From JALUZX01 sp964561605 (GTDB lineage: Bacteria > Planctomycetota > UBA1135 > JALUZX01), in assembly GCA_964561605.1 (NCBI GenBank), contig CAZLQD010000039.1, forward strand, positions 78,267-142,266: a DNA stretch of 64,000 bases. The letters are read 5' to 3'. The translations under genes were made by a program, and so were the position numbers. This document shows positions 8,038 to 16,099 of the stretch, one piece after another. Below the pieces are notes generated by a model that had not been told where the DNA came from, did no database searches, and was given only the letters and a program-made list of their open reading frames with translations. Within the stretch, counting starts at the first letter, position 1, and every line of letters starts with the position of its first letter.

Positions 8038-10242
8038 ATGAGAACGATCCACCTGGCGGAAATCTTCCTCTTCCTGGGGGCGACCTGCTTGGGCCAGCCC
8101 CCCGTGACGCCGCCCCACCTGCCGCCCCACCCGCCCCGGCCCGTCCCGGCCCGCCTTCCCCAGGCCCGCCTGGCCCGGGTCTCCCTGGAAGCCGAGATCC
8201 GGGACGGAGCGGCGCGAACGGAGGTGAGGGCCGCCTTCACCAATCCCTACCGGACTCCCGCCGAGGCCTTCTGGCTCGTTCCCCTGCCCCCGGGGGCCGT
8301 GGTCCACCAGGCCAAGCTCCTCCTGGACGGCAAGGAGGTGAAGGCCCAGATCCTGGATGCCGAAAAGGCACGCCGGGCATACCAGGAGATCGTCGCCCGC
8401 CTCCTGGATCCCATGCTCCTGGAATACGCCGGGTGGGGTCTGGTCCGGGCCAGGATCTATCCCGTTCCGCCGGGAGGAAAGGCGGAGGTCCGCTTCTCCA
8501 TGACGGCCCTCCTCCCAAGGGAGGGGGCCCAATGGTCCTACGTCTTTCCCTTCAAGGCCCTGGTCCGGAAGTCCACCCGGCCGCCGGTCCTCTCCGCCCG
8601 GCTGAGGATCCTCTCCTCCAAGGCCCTGGGTGTGGTCTACTCTCCCACGCCGAAGGCCGAAATCCGCCGGACGGGAGAGACCGAAGCCGTCCTGGGGTGG
8701 GAATCCAAGGCTTCCAGGCCCGCGGACCTCAAGCTTTTCTACTCCCTGGCGGAAAAGGAGTTCGGCGCCCTCACCCTCTTCTACTCCCCCCAGGGGGGCT
8801 CGGGGACCTTCCTCTTCGCCTTGAATCCCGTGCGGGACCCCCGGGAATCGGCCCCCCTGCCCAAGACGGTGGTCTTCGCAGTGGACACGTCGGGGTCCAT
8901 GCAGGGCAGGAAGATCGAGCAGGTCAAGGGGGCCCTCCGCTTCTTCCTCCGGAGCCTCGAAGAGAAGGACGCCTTCAACCTGGTCCCCTTCTCCACCGCG
9001 GCAAGGCCCCTCTTTCCCGAGCCGAAGCCGGTGACGGCCGAAACGAGGAAGGAGGCCCTGGAGATGGTGAACCGCCTCGAGGCCGAGGGGGGGACCAACA
9101 TCGAGGACGCCCTGACCCAGGGCCTGAAGATGCCCCCCGACGGGAGGAAGCACATCCTCCTCTTCCTCACCGACGGCCTTCCCACGGTTGGAGAGACCGA
9201 CCCGGCGGCCATCCTGAAAGCGGTGAAGAAATCCAAGGGAAAGGATACACGGATCTTCGTGTTCGGCGTGGGAAACGACGTGAACACCTTCCTCCTGGAC
9301 CGGATCGCCGAAATGGGCCGGGGGGACCGGCACTACGTGGGCGAGAACGAGAACATCGAGGTGAAGGTCTCCAGCCTCCTCCAGCGCCTCTCCCGGCCAG
9401 CCCTGTCCGACCTGGAGATCACCATGGAAGGAGCGCGCCTCTCCAAGCTCACGCCCTGGCCTCTACCCGACCTCTTCTACGGCTCGCCCCTGACCGTTCT
9501 CGGCCGCTTCGAGGGAAAGGGCCGGCACGACCTCGTCCTGAGAGGGACCCTCCTGGGCAGGAAGAAGGAGTGGCGCTTTCCCGTAACCCTCCCGGAAGGG
9601 CCCGAGAAGGGGCTCTCCTGGCTCGCCCCTCTTTGGGCCCAGAGGAGGATCGCCCATCTCCTGGACCAGATCCGCCTCTACGGGGCCTCCAAGGAGCTCC
9701 AGGAGGAAGTGACCCGCCTGGGCAAGCGCTACGGGATCGTGACCCCCTGGACCTCCTACCTGGTGGCCCAGGAAGCCCGCCGCCTGGCCGGGGAGACGGC
9801 CCTCCCCGTTCCGCCCGCACCGAGAACCCCCGAGACGGACGGAAGGAGAGGCCGGGGCATCTCCCGGGGTTTCTCCGGTCCCCCCCTCCCGAATTCGCCG
9901 TCCCTGGGGGCCCTATCGAAGGCCCCCTCCAACCAGGGGAAGAGGGCCGTGGAAGAATCCAAGGAACTGGCCAGGATGAAGACCCAGGACGCCGCCGACG
10001 TCGACGGCGGAGGGGGCCCTCTCAAAGTCCGCCGGGCCGGAGGGAAGGTCTTCATCCTCCTGGGGGACGTCTGGGTGGACCGGGCCTTCAAGAAGGAGAT
10101 GAAGGGAAAGATCCAGAAGATCCGTCCCTTCTCGCCGGCCTACTTCGAACTCCTGGAGAAACACCCCGAGGCCGGACCCTGGCTCGCCGCCGAGGGAAAG
10201 ATCCTCGTGGTGATCGGCGATACGCCCTACTTGATCGGCTGA
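8038..10242 (+). CDS. VIT and von Willebrand factor A domain protein, secreted
   Basis: A 734-residue exported protein resembling the heavy chain of inter-alpha-trypsin inhibitor. After a signal peptide (1-20) and a Pro-rich linker comes a VIT domain (about 45-170; AFWLVPLPPGAVVHQ, AYQEIVARLLDP). The vWA domain (about 278-450) has an intact metal-ion-dependent adhesion site, with Asp283-x-Ser285-x-Ser287 in VDTSGSMQG, then GGTNIEDAL and FLTDGLPTVG. The C-terminal segment (GDVWVDRAFKKEM, PFSPAYFELL) is the conserved tail of bacterial members. Such proteins are thought to mediate metal-dependent protein binding; no enzyme function is expected. ATG at 8038 has GAGGAGG seven bases upstream. A strong hairpin follows the stop. 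Confidence 0.85.
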   Translation: MRTIHLAEIFLFLGATCLGQPPVTPPHLPPHPPRPVPARLPQARLARVSLEAEIRDGAARTEVRAAFTNPYRTPAEAFWLVPLPPGAVVHQAKLLLDGKEVKAQILDAEKARRAYQEIVARLLDPMLLEYAGWGLVRARIYPVPPGGKAEVRFSMTALLPREGAQWSYVFPFKALVRKSTRPPVLSARLRILSSKALGVVYSPTPKAEIRRTGETEAVLGWESKASRPADLKLFYSLAEKEFGALTLFYSPQGGSGTFLFALNPVRDPRESAPLPKTVVFAVDTSGSMQGRKIEQVKGALRFFLRSLEEKDAFNLVPFSTAARPLFPEPKPVTAETRKEALEMVNRLEAEGGTNIEDALTQGLKMPPDGRKHILLFLTDGLPTVGETDPAAILKAVKKSKGKDTRIFVFGVGNDVNTFLLDRIAEMGRGDRHYVGENENIEVKVSSLLQRLSRPALSDLEITMEGARLSKLTPWPLPDLFYGSPLTVLGRFEGKGRHDLVLRGTLLGRKKEWRFPVTLPEGPEKGLSWLAPLWAQRRIAHLLDQIRLYGASKELQEEVTRLGKRYGIVTPWTSYLVAQEARRLAGETALPVPPAPRTPETDGRRGRGISRGFSGPPLPNSPSLGALSKAPSNQGKRAVEESKELARMKTQDAADVDGGGGPLKVRRAGGKVFILLGDVWVDRAFKKEMKGKIQKIRPFSPAYFELLEKHPEAGPWLAAEGKILVVIGDTPYLIG

Positions 10243-10253
10243 GGGCCCTCGCC

Positions 10254-10291
10254 CCCCTCTCCGCCCGGGAGCATCCCGGGGCGGAGAGGGG
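10254..10291. terminator. Bidirectional hairpin terminator between convergent genes
   Basis: A near-perfect 17-bp stem (CCCCTCTCCGCCC... with one bulged base) closes on a GCA loop between the stop of the VIT/vWA gene and the stop of the small lipoprotein gene. There is no clear U-tract on either side, so it may work by structure alone or as an RNA 3' end stabiliser. Confidence 0.6.
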
Positions 10292-10302
10292 CGGTTACCG
10301 CC

Positions 10303-10608
10303 CTACCTGCCCAGGCGGATCAGGTAGGTCTTGTGGGCCGTGAGGGTCAAGTCCTCCAGGCGGACCGTCTTGACCGGGACGCCCCCCTTCTTCACCTGGA
10401 TCTCCGCCTCGGGGGAGACGTCTTCGGGAAGGTCGCAGGGGGTGACCACCTCGAGGAGTTTCCCGTCGTAGGGAACCACCAGGGTGAGGCCTTCGGGTTC
10501 GGAGTGGACATGGATGAGCTTCTTGTGCCTGGGCACGGTGGTGCAGGCCTGGGAAAAGAGGAGCAGTCCCAGGAAGGCGGCCGCCGCCGGGAAGATCGAG
10601 AGTCTCAC
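10303..10608 (-). CDS. Small PEGA-like lipoprotein
   Basis: A 101-residue protein with a lipoprotein-type signal peptide (hydrophobic 4-19, Cys22 after FSQA). The mature part (HVHSEPEGLTLVVPYDGK ... VVTPCDLP) has the beta-strand and TPC pattern of PEGA-like surface domains, which tend to lie next to other envelope domains. The GTG start at 10608 has GGAGG seven bases upstream. It is the last gene of a four-gene lipoprotein cluster on this strand (13946 down to 10303), 44 bases after the COG3014-like gene. The function is not known; a structural role in the periplasm or outer membrane is inferred. Confidence 0.65.
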   Translation of the reverse strand: MRLSIFPAAAAFLGLLLFSQACTTVPRHKKLIHVHSEPEGLTLVVPYDGKLLEVVTPCDLPEDVSPEAEIQVKKGGVPVKTVRLEDLTLTAHKTYLIRLGR

Positions 10609-10652
10609 GTCTTCACCTCCTTCGTTCCGGGGAGGTCTCCCCGGCTTCGCGT

Positions 10653-12050
10653 TCAGGGTTTTCCTGTGACGGGCCCGGCATCCGGTGCCGGGTCCGAAGT
10701 GAGGGGATCGGGCCCTCCGCCGGGACGGGGGACCAGGGCGATCACGTAGGTATTGTACCCGTCCCGGACCCGGACCCGAACGGACTGGGGCCGGCCCACG
10801 ACCCTCCCCGAGAGGCCCGCCCTCAGGGTGATCCGGTGGATTCCGGCGGGGACCTCCAGGCGAAGGACCTGGAAGCTCGCCGGAAGGAGGTCCCAGCAAC
10901 GTAGGTCCGCCCTCTCGGCGGAGATCCAGAGCAGGCCCCCGAGGGAGACCAGGAGATCGGAGAAGGCCTTCCGGGACTCCTTCTTCTGGGTCTTCCTCAC
11001 GGCGGCCTTCACCCCCTCGGTGACGGCGATCTTGAGAGCCCGCCTGAGGAGGGCCCTGGCGATGATCGAAGGCCGCATGGCCTTGAACTCCGCCTCGGCC
11101 GTGGCTTCCACGTCGGTCACAACGGCGGTCACCCCCTCTTCCCGGCCGTCCACCTCCACGTGGACCTCCGTGGGATTCTCCTTGTAGAAGGCCAGGGCGG
11201 GGATCCTGACCGTGGAGATCATGGGAAAGGCCGTCTTCTTCCGGTGGACCGACCAGACCGCCTGGGCGAGGCCCATGGCGTCGGCCCAGGCCTGGTCCTC
11301 GGGATCGGCCGCCGTCTCCACCCGGAAGGGCCCCCTGCCGCATAGGACCAGGACGTGTACCACTCCGTATCCCTTGGGAGGGAGCCTTCCCCGGCGGACC
11401 CGTTCCACGTCCTCCTTCCCGTAGGCGAAGGAGGGTTCGATCTGGAGGACCCTCTCGTACTCCCTGAGGGCCAGGTCCTGTTCCAGGGGATCCTCCTCGG
11501 CCATGATGGCCCGGATGTAGGATCCGAAGGCCACGAGCTTGTAGGCCTTCTTGGGCATGGTCCCGTCGGGAAGCTTGTACGAATCGATGATCCGCATCTG
11601 TTCCGCCAGGACCTGGAGGGCGTAGGAGGCGGCGTCACCCGTCCTGGAGGCCAGGTCCGCCAGTGCCAGGACGGCCCGGACAAGGACCTTCTCGTAGTCC
11701 GCCCCCTCGTAGTCGAGTTGCCTGTCGTCCAGAAAGAGAGCCTTGAAGCTTTCGAAGAAGCCCCTTCCGCTCAACTCGTCCAGCTTGTCCCGGGCGAACC
11801 GGAGGTCCTTCAGGGTCTCCTTGGGCTTCTCCAGGGCCAGGTGGACGATCCCCTGGTCCAGGGCGTAGAGATGGGCGTCCCCCGGGTTTTCCCGGCGGGC
11901 CTCTTCGAGTTCCTTCTCGCAGACCCCGTAGCGGCCCGCGTCGAAGTCCGCCCGGATCCTGACGAGCGGATCGGAGGCGCACCCCCCCAGGAGGAGGCAC
12001 GCCCCCAGGACGGCGGCCGCGAAGGACCGCGTTTTCCGCTCCGACCTCAT
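10653..12050 (-). CDS. COG3014-like TPR-containing lipoprotein
   Basis: A 465-residue lipoprotein (lipobox LGGC, Cys24). The first half is helical and reads like tetratricopeptide repeats (FDAGRYGVCEKELEEA, ADYEKVLVRAVLALADLA, ALREYERVLQIEPSFAYG). The second half is mixed alpha/beta and includes GYGVVHVLVLCGRGPF and a basic helix with KTQKKESRK. From memory, this layout matches the uncharacterised COG3014 lipoproteins, which occur beside LpoB-type genes in several diderm bacteria, as here: the LpoB-like gene ends 13 bases upstream. Shared context suggests a role in outer-membrane or peptidoglycan maintenance; this is inference. Confidence 0.65.
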   Translation of the reverse strand: MRSERKTRSFAAAVLGACLLLGGCASDPLVRIRADFDAGRYGVCEKELEEARRENPGDAHLYALDQGIVHLALEKPKETLKDLRFARDKLDELSGRGFFESFKALFLDDRQLDYEGADYEKVLVRAVLALADLASRTGDAASYALQVLAEQMRIIDSYKLPDGTMPKKAYKLVAFGSYIRAIMAEEDPLEQDLALREYERVLQIEPSFAYGKEDVERVRRGRLPPKGYGVVHVLVLCGRGPFRVETAADPEDQAWADAMGLAQAVWSVHRKKTAFPMISTVRIPALAFYKENPTEVHVEVDGREEGVTAVVTDVEATAEAEFKAMRPSIIARALLRRALKIAVTEGVKAAVRKTQKKESRKAFSDLLVSLGGLLWISAERADLRCWDLLPASFQVLRLEVPAGIHRITLRAGLSGRVVGRPQSVRVRVRDGYNTYVIALVPRPGGGPDPLTSDPAPDAGPVTGKP

Positions 12051-12063
12051 CCCAGTGAAGGAA

Positions 12064-12660
12064 TCAGCTGTAGGCCTTGCGGATCCTCTGGGAGACCTTG
12101 TCGTTCCAGCCGGTCTTCACGTCCACCATCTCGAGGGTGAGCATGTAGTTCCGCTGGGCCAGGCCCTCGCCCCTGGTGGAACCGGTGGTGATCGTGGCGA
12201 AGAGCAGGCAGTCCACGGGCATGTTCTGGGCTTCCAGGGCCTGGAGGAAGGCCCGCCTGTACTTGGGGAGGAAGAGCTGGTCCCTCGTGACCCGGGCCTC
12301 CCGCAGGGCCTCCTTCACGAACCGGCTGCTCACGGTGCGATAGACGTTGGACCGGTTCACGCTCGTGTCGATGAGCTGGAAGATCTGGGCCCTCCAGTCG
12401 CCCAGTTCCTCCACCCCCTGGGACTCCACGCCCAAAAAGGCGATCCGGAGCCGCCCCACCCTGGAAGTGAGGCTCTTCTGGTGGAGGGCGAGAAGCTTCT
12501 GGACCGCCCCCTGGATCAAACGATCGTAGGTGGCCGCTCCGGCCCGGCGGGCCCCCACCACGTCCTGTTCCCCGCTCTCCATGATCCTGCCCTTGGGTGT
12601 ATGGCAGGCTGCGAGAAGACACAAAACGCTCAAAGCGGCGATTCTCTTGGTCCAGCCCAT
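12064..12660 (-). CDS. LpoB-like lipoprotein (penicillin-binding protein activator family)
   Basis: A 198-residue outer-membrane-type lipoprotein: signal peptide with lipobox LAAC (Cys19), then a single globular domain. Motifs RLRIAFLGV, FVKEALREARVTRDQLFLP and NYMLTLEMVDVKTG follow the LpoB/YcfM family fold. In Enterobacteria LpoB reaches through the peptidoglycan to activate PBP1B; whether this homologue does the same is unknown, and it lacks the long disordered N-terminal tether of LpoB. It lies between the COG3014-like gene (13 bases downstream) and the double-domain lipoprotein gene (25 bases upstream), almost certainly in one operon. Confidence 0.7.
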   Translation of the reverse strand: MGWTKRIAALSVLCLLAACHTPKGRIMESGEQDVVGARRAGAATYDRLIQGAVQKLLALHQKSLTSRVGRLRIAFLGVESQGVEELGDWRAQIFQLIDTSVNRSNVYRTVSSRFVKEALREARVTRDQLFLPKYRRAFLQALEAQNMPVDCLLFATITTGSTRGEGLAQRNYMLTLEMVDVKTGWNDKVSQRIRKAYS

Positions 12661-12685
12661 GGAACCTTCCTTTCTGGTGATCTAC

Positions 12686-13946
12686 CTAAACCTTCCGCAA
12701 ACCCAACTTTTCTTCCAAAGCCTGGCGAAAGGAGGGGTCGAAATCAACGTATTCCAGGAATCGAACCCCCCCATCCAATTTCTTGAGGACCACTTGGATT
12801 CTGTAGGTGTTCCCCCGGGGCTCCAGGGTTCCCGAGAGGAGGAAGGTGAAGCCCCGGCCCTTCAAGGCCTCCAGGGCGGGCGGGCCCGGCCCCTTCCATT
12901 CCCCGGCGGGAAGGAACTTCACCCGGCCATCCAACCGATGGAGCTCCAAGGCCCGCCGGAAGGCGCCGGCGGCGGCCCTGCCCAGCTCCTCCGCCAGGGC
13001 ATTCCCGCCAGCCTTCGCCCCTTTCCCGGCGGCGACCCGGAAAGGTCCCACGGCGACGACCGAGCCGTCCAGGACCTTCCCGGCCCGGGCGGCCAACCTC
13101 CGGGAGAGCCTGACCAGTAGGTATTTCTCTTCCAGGGAGAGGCTCGGAACGAAGGGCCTGGCCCGGGCGCCGATCTTCCAGTCGCTCTCCACGAGGGAAT
13201 ACTCGTAGAGCAGATTCGCCAGGGGACCCCGGAGACTCTCGTCGGCCAGGGCCACGACGGCCCGGTCGGCGAGCCGACGGCATTGCCACCGGATCCTGAG
13301 GATCTCGTCCCCCCGCAACTTGTCGAAGGAGATCTTGTCGGCCTCGCCGAAGACCGCGTAGGAAGCCCCGAGCCTCTCGGCCAGGAGGTAGACGTCCTCG
13401 AGGCCGCGGAAGGAGCCGAGCCCCCTGTTGACGGCGTAGAGGTCGTTCACCAGTTCCTCGCCGGCAAGGGGGTCGATCCCCCTCTCCACGAGGAGGTCCG
13501 TCGTCTCCCGGGCCAGGTAATCCCCCAGGCCGTTTACATACTTCCCCGAGCCGTCGTCGGCCGAGCTCAGGGCCGGAAAGACGGCCACGATCCCGGGAGC
13601 GGACCGGACGGCCCGGGCCACGCGGGAGGCGAACTCCACGAGGAAAGGGGGCGGCTCCAGGCCACCCTCCTTCCGGGAGGCCCCTTCAGGGATGGAGGTC
13701 AGTTTTTTTTTTGCCTTCCTCCCGCCTCTCTTCCTTCTCCCGGGAGGCGGCCTCCTTCTGCTCCAGGATCTCGCTCCCCGAAGAGGTGGACTGGGGAGGA
13801 TAGGGCCTGTCCACGCCCGTGATGGGCTGGTGGGGAGCATATTCGGGACCCTTGCAACCACTGCTCCAGGGGAGGAGAAGGAGAAGGGGCAACAGGGCGG
13901 AAATCAACCCGCCCGGGGAAATCGAGCCAAAGGACCTGCCGCTCAT
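12686..13946 (-). CDS. Frameshifted lipoprotein with two LpoB/FlgO-like domains
   Basis: Two reading frames together make one plausible gene. The first starts at ATG 13946 (GGAGG six bases upstream), encodes a lipoprotein signal peptide ending SSGC (Cys31), then a Pro- and Glu/Lys-rich linker, and stops at 13686. The second continues without a start of its own to 12686. They meet at a run of ten A on the coding strand (13703-13712): nine A would join GKKK directly to LTSIPEGA. The joined protein would be about 420 residues. The body appears to hold two copies of an LpoB/FlgO-like domain (first from GIVAVFPALSS, second from GSVVAVGPFRV), each with a later strand like SYAVFGEAD or FTFLLSGTLE. 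Sequencing error, transcriptional slippage or phase variation could each explain the break. Confidence 0.6.
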
Positions 13947-14076
13947 GGCGAACCTCCACGGGTTGGACCCGGCCGGAAAGGCGGGGAAATCACGCCGTCC
14001 CGGAACGGTTTTTTCCTTTTATAGACCAGGGGAAGAGGGGAGACAAGGACCGGCCTCCACCCTCCCTCCAGGAGGA

Positions 14077-14829
14077 TCACCGGGCCAGGTCCATCCCCAC
14101 AAGGCAAAGGCCCCTGTGCACGAGTTGGGGTTCGTGGATGGAGGTCTCCCGGGAGAATTCCCTCCACAAGGGGGCCTCACCTCCCGTGGCCACACATGGG
14201 GCGTCGTCCCTTCCCGCCAGGGGACGGAACTCCCGCACCAGGCGGTCCACCAGGCCGGCGAACCCCAGGGTGATTCCGGCGCGCATGCAATTCTTCGTGG
14301 ACCTGGGGGGAAGTTCTCCGGGAGCTCCCGGCTCCACGTCTCCCGGGAGGAGGGCGCACCGGTCCCCGAGAGCCCTTCCCATGAGGCCCGCCCCCGGGGC
14401 GATGGCCCCGCCAAGGAAGACCGGTCCCTCCCCCACCACGTCCACCGTCACCGCCGTGCCGGCGTCCACGACCACGCAGGGACCATAATCGGCGGCGGCG
14501 GCCCTGGCGCAGACGAGCCGGTCCATCCCGACCGCCGAGGGAGGATCGTACCGGACCCGGATCCCCGGAGGGACGTCACGGCCCACCTGGAAGAGACGGA
14601 CCCCCCTCCGGCCGAGGGCGGCCTCGATATGCTCCCAGGCGAAAGGTTGGACACTGAGGGCCACGGCGAACCTGGGACGGGGCCCGGCCCCGGAGAGGAG
14701 AGCCGAGAGGGCGCTCTCGATGGAGGCCCCGGAAGGCCTGGCGATCACCTCGACGACCCGGCCGTTCCGCACAGCCGCCAGGCTGGTGAAGCTGTTCCCA
14801 GCCGAAAGGGTGATGAAGTAGGGGTTCAC
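14077..14829 (-). CDS. coaX: Type III pantothenate kinase-like protein
   Basis: A 250-residue protein of the acetate/sugar-kinase/actin fold that phosphorylates pantothenate, the first step of coenzyme A synthesis. Seen: YDPPSAVGMDRL (Asp103, the GxDR pantothenate/catalytic motif), VVVDAGTAVTVD (phosphate motif 2, Asp122) and GGAIAPG. The N-terminal phosphate motif, normally D-x-G-N-T, is SAGNS at residues 9-13, so its conserved Asp is absent; activity may be altered. The GTG start at 14829 overlaps the stop of the upstream PDZ protein as GTGA, implying translational coupling. Length is normal for CoaX. Confidence 0.75.
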   Translation of the reverse strand: MNPYFITLSAGNSFTSLAAVRNGRVVEVIARPSGASIESALSALLSGAGPRPRFAVALSVQPFAWEHIEAALGRRGVRLFQVGRDVPPGIRVRYDPPSAVGMDRLVCARAAAADYGPCVVVDAGTAVTVDVVGEGPVFLGGAIAPGAGLMGRALGDRCALLPGDVEPGAPGELPPRSTKNCMRAGITLGFAGLVDRLVREFRPLAGRDDAPCVATGGEAPLWREFSRETSIHEPQLVHRGLCLVGMDLAR

Positions 14830-15980
14830 TTTCCGTCGGGAAGCCTGTAGATCAGGGTTCTCTCCCTCCCGTATTGAAGGACTGTTGCCTGGAAGACCCT
14901 CACGCCCTGCTTGTAGAGCTTCTTCCCCACCTGGATCGCCTCGGCCTTGGTGCGGACGGGATGGCCGTTGATGCTGATGAGGATCATCCCCTCCTCCAGG
15001 CCGAGCTCCCGGGCCTTGCCCGAGACCTTGCCGATGGCCAGGCCCGTCCTCTGGCCGCCGTGCCTCTTCCTGGCCCCGGGAGGCAGCCTGTGCGTTCCCA
15101 GGCGGATGGATCGGAGCCACCTGTCGGGGTTCCTGCCGAAATCGTTCACGTCCTTCTCGGGCAGGATCCAGTCGTTGGGGGCCACCTGGGTGATCCGCTT
15201 CACGGGTTTCCATCTCCGGCCCGAGGAGAACCTCCGGGGACGGCGGCCGGCACCCTTCTTCCCGGCGGGCCGGGAGGCCGCTCCGGTGCCGGCCTGCTCG
15301 TAGGGATTGGGAAGGTCCGATGCCCGGGCAGCCTCCATGGAAGCGGCGATCTCCTTGATCTTCAAGGTCTCCTCGTCCTTCCCGTTCCAGGTGAAGACCG
15401 CCCCGGAGCCGTCGGGGAGGACCTCCTTCAGGACCCAGGCGTCGAAGGGGGGCCGCAGGTGGTCTCCCTTGTGGAGAAGGTGGATGGAGAGGGCGTTGGC
15501 CGCCGCGGCCTGGCCGGGCACCCCCCGGTCCAGGGAGGCGGCCTGCTCCACGGGTTTCTTGTACTGGAGCACCACGTAGGAATCGGCCTGGGTCCCCTCT
15601 TCGCCGGGGAAGAGGAAGAGGGAGAGGAGTTCCACGTCCTCCGAGAGGGGCTCGTGGGTCTTGGGGACGGGCTTGCTCGCCGGCTTGGAGGCCGCCTTGG
15701 GCAAGGGCTTGGGGGGCTCCTTCCCGGTGAAGTTGGCCTTGTAGAAGATGGCCCAGGACTCCAGGTTGGAGTAGTCCCACTGGGTGGGCCCGGCGCCTTG
15801 CTTGCTCTTGCCCGCCAGGGCCCGGATGGAGCGCTTCTTGAGATCCAGGGCGAGCTGGTAGGCGCCGGACTTCTTCCCGTTCTTCTCGAACCGGAAGAGG
15901 TCGTAGGCCACCCACCCATCCAGGGCCACCAGCCCGGCGGCCAGGATCACCAGCAGGCTCTTCGTCTTGTCCAGGCGCAT
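14826..15980 (-). CDS. GspC-like inner-membrane protein with C-terminal PDZ domain
   Basis: A 384-residue bitopic membrane protein: short cytoplasmic start, one transmembrane helix (about 9-27), a periplasmic region with an Ala/Pro/Lys linker (about 90-110), and a PDZ domain at the end (about 310-384; RTGLAIGKVSGKARELGL, GMILISINGHPVRTK). This order resembles GspC, which links the inner-membrane platform of type II secretion to the secretin. A PilQ-type secretin and PilMNO lie 6-12 kb away on the same strand, but no other gsp genes are visible, so the partner is uncertain. It overlaps coaX by four bases. An unrelated PDZ-tethering role is the alternative. Confidence 0.55.
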   Translation of the reverse strand: MRLDKTKSLLVILAAGLVALDGWVAYDLFRFEKNGKKSGAYQLALDLKKRSIRALAGKSKQGAGPTQWDYSNLESWAIFYKANFTGKEPPKPLPKAASKPASKPVPKTHEPLSEDVELLSLFLFPGEEGTQADSYVVLQYKKPVEQAASLDRGVPGQAAAANALSIHLLHKGDHLRPPFDAWVLKEVLPDGSGAVFTWNGKDEETLKIKEIAASMEAARASDLPNPYEQAGTGAASRPAGKKGAGRRPRRFSSGRRWKPVKRITQVAPNDWILPEKDVNDFGRNPDRWLRSIRLGTHRLPPGARKRHGGQRTGLAIGKVSGKARELGLEEGMILISINGHPVRTKAEAIQVGKKLYKQGVRVFQATVLQYGRERTLIYRLPDGK

Positions 15981-16099
15981 GGGGACCCATCCCTTTCTCT
16001 GAAAAAAAGGATGCTACTCTCCCGCACTCCCGGCGGGAAGGACCGATTGTCCTTCTGACGGGTGAAGGAGGGTCCCTATTCCCCCGAAGCCCGCCCCTT

